Below are positions 6,975 through 9,834 of a DNA stretch of 9,834 nucleotides, in pieces. The number at the start of each line of letters is the position of its first letter. Position 1 is the stretch's first letter. The notes under the pieces are model-generated. The model was not told the DNA's origin and did not search any database. It was given only the letters and a program-made list of their open reading frames with translations. The translations under genes and the position numbers were made by a program. Source of the stretch: Candidatus Kerfeldbacteria bacterium. GTDB taxonomy: Bacteria > Patescibacteriota > Patescibacteriia > Veblenbacterales > UBA10138. The DNA lies in NCBI GenBank assembly GCA_016234305.1, contig JACRFM010000060.1, positions 1 to 9,834 of the forward strand, written 5' to 3'.

Positions 6975-7055
6975 ATGTAAAATTTAAAAATCAAAAATCA
7001 AAATTTTTTGCGTTTTCATTTTTCATTTTGATATTTCAATTTTTAATTTCCCATC
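6975..7055. repeat. A+T-rich inverted-repeat spacer, gpmI-mutM junction
   Basis: An 81-bp spacer. AAAAATCAAAA lies at 6986-6996, 11 nt after the stop, with a partial second TCAAAA directly following. TTTTGAT lies at 7026-7032, ending 23 nt before the mutM ATG. The centre is TTTTTTGCGTTTTC. This is the same architecture as the pgk-eno and mutM-PAP2 spacers. Confidence 0.75.
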
Positions 7056-7916
7056 ATGCCCGAACTTCCTGAAGTTGAGACCATTGTGCGTGACTTGCGT
7101 CCGGTTTTAGTTGGTAAAAAAATCGTGACTTTTAAAGTTACCAAACAGCGTTTGTTAAAAAATCCCTTAGGTCAGTTTAAAAAGTTTATGATTGGCGCTA
7201 CCATATTTTCCGTGGGGCGCCGCGCTAAATTAGTTTTAATTGGTTTGTCTTCGGGTTATACTTTATTGATTCATCTTAAAATGACCGGACAATTGGTCTG
7301 GCGAGGTTCGTCCGGAAAAATACGGCTCGGCGGTCATCCCATCGTGGGAGTCGCCGCTGTACCTAATCGCTATACTTATATTACTTTGGGTTTAGCCGGC
7401 GGTGGTAAGTTATATTTTAATGATGTTCGGACCTTTGGCTACTTCCAGCTGGTTAAATCCGAACTTTTGGCCAAGCATCATCTTAAATTCGGCCCGGAAC
7501 CCCTGACTAAAAATTTTACCGCCGCTGTTTTGCGTCAGCGTTTGCACGGCCATCCGCGAGTCTCAATTAAGGCGGCTTTGTTGAATCAGGCCGTGCTCGC
7601 CGGCTTGGGCAATATTTATGTGGATGAAAGTTTATTTGCCGCCGGCCTTAAACCAAGCCGTAGGGTAGGTAAACTAAAATCAGCTGAGTTTATTAAATTA
7701 TGGTCTTCTATTAAACAAATTTTAAGCCAGGCAGTACGGACCCGAGGTACGTCTTTTAATAATTATCGCGACGGCTTTGGCCGAAAGGGGACTTATTGGG
7801 AAAAGCGCTGGGTTTATGGCCGTCGGGGCGAGCCTTGCCGCCGTTGCTCGCGGCCAATCAGTAGAACTGTCCTGGCTGGCCGGGGCACGCATTATTGCTC
7901 TAACTGCCAGAGATAA
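7056..7916 (+). CDS. mutM: Formamidopyrimidine-DNA glycosylase (MutM/Fpg)
   Basis: MutM removes 8-oxoguanine and formamidopyrimidines from DNA and cleaves the abasic site. The 286-aa protein begins with the catalytic MPELPEVETI (Pro2 nucleophile after Met removal, E3). K58 in RRAKLVLI matches the conserved catalytic-loop Lys. The intercalating residues are present as HLKMTGQL (Met) and DVRTFGYF (Arg, Phe). The helix-two-turn-helix shows GLGNIYVDESLFAAGLKP. The C-terminal zinc finger is complete: C261-X2-C264 and C281-X2-C284, with R276 in GRGTHYC. It is about 17 aa longer than the E. coli enzyme, partly because of an insert with GGHP...PNRYTY that I associate with Patescibacteria-like sequences. 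The ATG is certain because Pro2 must be N-terminal. No Shine-Dalgarno is seen. It is not metabolically linked to the glycolytic neighbours. Confidence 0.97.
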   Translation: MPELPEVETIVRDLRPVLVGKKIVTFKVTKQRLLKNPLGQFKKFMIGATIFSVGRRAKLVLIGLSSGYTLLIHLKMTGQLVWRGSSGKIRLGGHPIVGVAAVPNRYTYITLGLAGGGKLYFNDVRTFGYFQLVKSELLAKHHLKFGPEPLTKNFTAAVLRQRLHGHPRVSIKAALLNQAVLAGLGNIYVDESLFAAGLKPSRRVGKLKSAEFIKLWSSIKQILSQAVRTRGTSFNNYRDGFGRKGTYWEKRWVYGRRGEPCRRCSRPISRTVLAGRGTHYCSNCQR

Positions 7917-8012
7917 ATTCAAAATGTAAAAATCAAAATTAAAAATTACAGATAAAAATTTTAAAATTTTGCATTGTCATTTTGATTTTTAATCTTTTAT
8001 TTTTTAATTTTT
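7917..8012. repeat. A+T-rich inverted-repeat spacer, mutM-PAP2 junction
   Basis: A 96-bp spacer. AAAAATCAAAA lies at 7928-7938, 11 nt after the mutM stop. Its exact reverse complement TTTTGATTTTT lies at 7980-7990, ending 22 nt before the GTG start. Between them is an AAAATTTTAAAATTTT-like self-complementary centre. Along with the gpmI-gpmI spacer it is one of the two copies whose 11-bp arms are fully complementary. Confidence 0.75.
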
Positions 8013-8534
8013 GTGATAGATCAATTAATTTCTCAAAGTTTATATTGGTTCGTTGCCAATCATCAGATAATTAAACTCTTCGCCATTTTTTGCGCGTCGG
8101 TTTTGATTTGGCTACTCTTGGCTTGGTTTGTGATTGTTTATATTTGGCATAAAAAAGCTTGGCAGGGCGAATTAGTCGCCTTGTTACTCGGTGTGGCCAG
8201 CGCCTATGGTTTGAACGCTTTAGTCGGCTGGTATTTCTTCCGTTTGCGTCCTTTTGTAGCCCTGCAACTTCCGCCATTAATAAATATGAATCCGCTAAGC
8301 AAATCTTTTCCTTCCGACCACGCCACGGTAGCTTTTTTATTTGCCTACTTATTGTCGGCGCATAAGAAATCATACCGGCCGTTAGCTTTGGTACTGGCGG
8401 TTTTAGTGTCTTGGGGCAGACTGGCTGTGGGGGTCCACTATTTGACTGATGTCTTGGCCGGAGCGTTCATTGGCTCTCTTTTGGGCTGGGGGACTCGGCA
8501 ATTGGAGAAAATTTTAGTGACGACGAATAAATGA
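8013..8534 (+). CDS. PAP2-family lipid phosphatase, BcrC-like (undecaprenyl-pyrophosphate phosphatase)
   Basis: A 173-aa polytopic membrane protein with hydrophobic helices at about 19-45, 50-75, 107-115, 121-135 and 147-160. PAP2 motifs are FRLRPF (R79, P80), SFPSDHAT (H103) and GRLAVGVHYLTD (R136-X5-H142-X3-D146). The PSDH version of the second motif is typical of BcrC-type undecaprenyl-pyrophosphate phosphatases, which recycle the lipid carrier for cell-wall and glycan synthesis at the membrane's outer face. The Lys often seen seven residues before the Arg of the first motif is Gly72. Some other PAP2 function (e.g. phosphatidylglycerophosphate phosphatase) cannot be excluded. The start is the GTG at 8013; the only internal Met is far too late, and no Shine-Dalgarno is visible. 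It ends the co-oriented gene row. Confidence 0.87.
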   Translation: MIDQLISQSLYWFVANHQIIKLFAIFCASVLIWLLLAWFVIVYIWHKKAWQGELVALLLGVASAYGLNALVGWYFFRLRPFVALQLPPLINMNPLSKSFPSDHATVAFLFAYLLSAHKKSYRPLALVLAVLVSWGRLAVGVHYLTDVLAGAFIGSLLGWGTRQLEKILVTTNK

Positions 8535-8624
8535 AGCGTTCCCGGGTTTATGGACATCACATGAGGTATTCCACTGTGTGCTCTGGACTTCAACTTTTTC
8601 GTCTGGCGGCTTTGCATTCTTCTC

Positions 8625-8685
8625 GTCATTGCGAGCGACCGAGCCTTTAGCCGCGAGCTTTGCCTCTGGCGGGTGGCAATCTCAT
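8625..8685. repeat. REP-like element, GTCATTGCGAGCG ... GTGGCAATCTCAT
   Basis: The element begins GTCATTGCGAGCG and ends GTGGCAATCTCAT. ATTGC (8628-8632) pairs with GCAAT (8676-8680), and an inner GCCGC/GGCGG can also pair. I recognise these ends from dispersed intergenic repeats in many bacterial genomes. A copy count in this genome would be needed to confirm it. Confidence 0.5.
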
Positions 8686-8744
8686 TCTGTCATTCGCCTA
8701 TAGGAAACCCCGGCCTAAGGGTCACGAGGGGAAAGCTTAGTCGA

Positions 8745-8779
8745 TTGGTCAATAATGAGGCTTTGGTCAATAATTAGGC
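8745..8779 (+). repeat. Tandem 17-mer direct repeat
   Basis: TTGGTCAATAATGAGGC (8745-8761) is followed one base later by TTGGTCAATAATTAGGC (8763-8779). There is one mismatch and the period is 18 nt. It lies 40 nt upstream of the large palindrome. It could be a protein-binding pair (operator-like) or a local duplication. Confidence 0.65.
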
Positions 8780-8818
8780 CGTTATTTTAGTAGGTATTTT
8801 AGCTGGCATATAATCAAC

Positions 8819-8856
8819 GTTCCGTTTTTTGGTCCGGGCGGACCAAAAAACGGAAC
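8819..8856. repeat. Perfect 38-bp palindrome (18-bp arms, GG centre)
   Basis: The left arm GTTCCGTTTTTTGGTCCG (8819-8836) and right arm CGGACCAAAAAACGGAAC (8839-8856) are exactly complementary with only GG between. In RNA the fold would be a very stable hairpin with a GGTCC/GGACC top, a T6/A6 middle and a GTTCCG/CGGAAC base. The T-run precedes and the A-run follows the GC core, the reverse of an intrinsic terminator. It may be a recombination or protein-binding site, an element end, or a structured RNA. Confidence 0.85.
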
Positions 8857-9003
8857 ATCAGTTTTGCCGAAATTACCAGGGGGTTGTGATTTTAGGTATA
8901 ATGGGCATTTCTAGTTGCTACTTACGCGGTCTTAATCGATTTTTTGAGCTTGTTTTAGCGGTTCTATTAGTCAATTTATTAAACAAAATTCGTTGTGTCG
9001 TAA

Positions 9004-9043
9004 TACAGATGTAAATCTGTAGCTAGTATTAACCCTAAAGGGT
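9004..9043. other. Two short hairpins before the convergent gene end
   Basis: TACAGAT-GTAA-ATCTGTA (9004-9021) is a perfect 7-bp stem with a GNRA-type GTAA loop on the + strand. ACCCT-AA-AGGGT (9032-9043) is a 5-bp stem; on the + strand it is followed by AATTTTC. Together they could act as a weak terminator or RNA structure between convergent genes. Neither has a proper T-tract, so a terminator role is uncertain. Confidence 0.4.
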
Positions 9044-9080
9044 AATTTTCAGCAACTAATTTTGTCCATTAACTCTGATT

Positions 9081-9668
9081 TTATTTAGGCAATAAAAAGA
9101 AATTTTGTCCATAAAATACATTTACCCATTTATTTAGTTGGTGTCGCTTGATAAAATTCGTTAATAACTGAAAGTTATCGCGCGGGCTGACCCAGACGCT
9201 TTGTTGCAACTTTTTGAATTCCCCCTGCCTTAATAATAGACGAAAGTGGCGGCGGGCTAGCCGTTGTGTTTCTGGAATGTCAAAAATAACAATCGTGTAA
9301 AGTTTATTGTGATGACGCTCGGCCTGACGTAATTGTAAACTTAAACTTGATATCTTGCCTTTGTCAGTCAGGCTTATTATTAGTTTTTTGCCAATTTTTT
9401 TGGTTTTTATTAGATTAGAGTGTTTTAGGTTATTGATTGTCTTTTTTAGTTGATTAACCTGCTGAAGTTTTTTAAATTCCTGAACTGCTTCATAGCCACC
9501 GGTTCTGAAAATACTTTGGTAATGCCTTATGTCGTTAGAAAATTCAATAAAATTAATTATCTCTTTGCCGGTAGAGATTAAAACATTAAGTAGTAGTTTG
9601 GTTAGGGGAGGTGTTTTAGAGGTCATATTTGTTAGATTAATCAATGTTTCTATTTTTAATTGTAGCAT
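9081..9668 (-). CDS. PaaX-like transcriptional regulator with Cas2-like C-terminal domain
   Basis: The protein is 195 aa. The N-terminal part (about 15-115) looks like a winged helix with basic helices (LTKLLLNVLISTGKEI; LKKTINNLKHSNLIKTKKIG; LIISLTDKGK). The C-terminal part (about 122-193) has the Cas2-type ferredoxin fold signature: YTIVIFDIPE with the Asp after strand 1, an R..RR.FR.LLR helix, then GEFKKLQQSVWVSP. This architecture is that of PaaX-family repressors and the solo Cas2-like proteins common in Patescibacteria. No CRISPR array or other cas gene is in the window, so a DNA-binding regulatory role is more likely than adaptation. The target is unknown. Its base composition is visibly more A+T-rich than the glycolytic genes. 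The first ATG (9668) is chosen because AAGG lies 6 nt upstream; ATG at 9626 would give 181 aa. Confidence 0.75.
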   Translation of the reverse strand: MLQLKIETLINLTNMTSKTPPLTKLLLNVLISTGKEIINFIEFSNDIRHYQSIFRTGGYEAVQEFKKLQQVNQLKKTINNLKHSNLIKTKKIGKKLIISLTDKGKISSLSLQLRQAERHHNKLYTIVIFDIPETQRLARRHFRLLLRQGEFKKLQQSVWVSPRDNFQLLTNFIKRHQLNKWVNVFYGQNFFLLPK

Positions 9669-9834
9669 GAATTACCTTGCTTAAAAAGTGTCCGGCTGGG
9701 GGTTTGAGGAAAAAATTTGGTTGATGGATTTTTTGATTTTGCTCTTGGTTTAGCGACAAAACTTAAGGAATCTGGGAAAGTTGGCGTGTATGAACAATCT
9801 ACACACCAATTCTCCGTGCTGTATCGCCTTAATA
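9669..9834. other. Upstream region of the minus-strand gene, to window edge
   Basis: This 166-bp stretch holds no ORF I can support. It presumably contains the promoter of the minus-strand gene, but I see no clear -35/-10 pair. A near-palindrome, GGCGTGTA (9783-9790) against TACACACC (9800-9807), gives an 8-bp stem with one mismatch and a 9-nt spacer. It could be an operator for an autoregulating PaaX-type dimer; that is inference. Confidence 0.35.
9675..9678 (-). promoter_or_regulatory. Shine-Dalgarno-like AAGG for the PaaX/Cas2-like gene
   Basis: On the minus strand the sequence reads AAGCAAGGTAATTC followed by ATG, with AAGG 6 nt before the start codon. It is the only reasonable Shine-Dalgarno among the genes here and supports the start at 9668. 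Confidence 0.5.

Larger units (their letters stand above)
8535..9080. other. Gene-free convergent region with repeats and hairpins
   Basis: A stretch of 546 bp between the PAP2 gene and the convergent PaaX/Cas2-like gene. I see no credible protein gene and no tRNA. The first 200 bp are more GC-rich and include a REP-like palindromic element. A tandem 17-mer pair, a perfect 38-bp palindrome and two small hairpins follow. It looks like a landing zone for dispersed repeats or the remains of a decayed element. Small hairpins near 8709-8740 (CCCC...GGGG, CTAAG...CTTAG) are possible but weak. Confidence 0.6.

Noticed and set aside
8819..8856. Intrinsic terminator at the large palindrome
   Set aside because: The T-run precedes and the A-run follows the GC core on both strands, so no U-tract would follow the hairpin.
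8874..8902. Promoter with TATAAT at 8897-8902
   Set aside because: A perfect -10 word is present, but there is no acceptable -35 at 16-18 nt and no TG extension, and no gene follows on that strand.
8829..9014. Possible 61-aa + strand ORF downstream of the PAP2 gene
   Set aside because: It begins inside the right half of the palindrome, has no Shine-Dalgarno and no recognisable domain; its hydrophobic tail is likely chance in A/T-rich DNA.
8535..9080. A tRNA, riboswitch or other known RNA in the gene-free region
   Set aside because: I looked for a T-arm (GGTTCGAATCC-like), a cloverleaf or known riboswitch cores and found none; only local hairpins.
9081..9668. CRISPR adaptation gene cas2
   Set aside because: The Cas2-like fold is fused to an N-terminal winged helix, and neither a repeat-spacer array nor cas1 is in the window; PaaX-like is a better fit.

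Overview
The window looks like a piece of a small-genome Candidate Phyla Radiation (Patescibacteria, Parcubacteria-like) chromosome. This is an inference from four things: compact co-oriented genes, the style of the MutM protein (a GGHP...PN insert), a solo PaaX/Cas2-like regulator, and very A+T-rich spacers packed with short inverted repeats, one of which carries a CCCGCC-TTT-GGCGGG palindrome. No rRNA or tRNA is present to confirm the taxonomy.

Layout, left to right. Bases 35-1944 form a tight three-gene + strand cluster: a membrane-anchored cytochrome b5-like protein, a small two-helix membrane protein overlapping its 3' end, and a divergent phosphoglycerate kinase 4 nt further on. Then come enolase (2027-3298), two consecutive and clearly different 2,3-bisphosphoglycerate-independent phosphoglycerate mutases (3547-5124 and 5394-6974), formamidopyrimidine-DNA glycosylase MutM (7056-7916) and a PAP2/BcrC-like undecaprenyl-pyrophosphate phosphatase (8013-8534, GTG start). 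All of these are on the + strand. A gene-free mosaic of repeats and palindromes (8535-9080) separates them from a convergent PaaX/Cas2-like regulator (complement 9081-9668).

Functionally, pgk, gpmI (x2) and eno encode three successive steps of lower glycolysis: 1,3-bisphosphoglycerate to 3-phosphoglycerate, to 2-phosphoglycerate, to phosphoenolpyruvate. MutM (oxidised-purine repair) and the lipid-pyrophosphate phosphatase (cell-wall carrier recycling) are housekeeping passengers on the same strand.

The most striking non-genic structure is a recurrent A+T-rich inverted-repeat spacer. Four junctions (after pgk, after the first gpmI, after the second gpmI, after mutM) each carry the exact 11-mer AAAAATCAAAA 10-17 nt after the stop codon, and a complementary TTTTGAT(TTTT) further on. 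In three of the four this ends 20-23 nt before the next start codon. A second spacer family built on CCTAAAT/CCTAATT occurs after eno and is nested inside the first-gpmI/second-gpmI spacer. None of the + strand genes shows a convincing Shine-Dalgarno sequence. The only other standout is a perfect 18-bp-arm palindrome at 8819-8856. No complete new multi-gene system is evident; the most unusual candidates are the spacer family, the divergent PGK, the paired mutases and the b5 gene pair.
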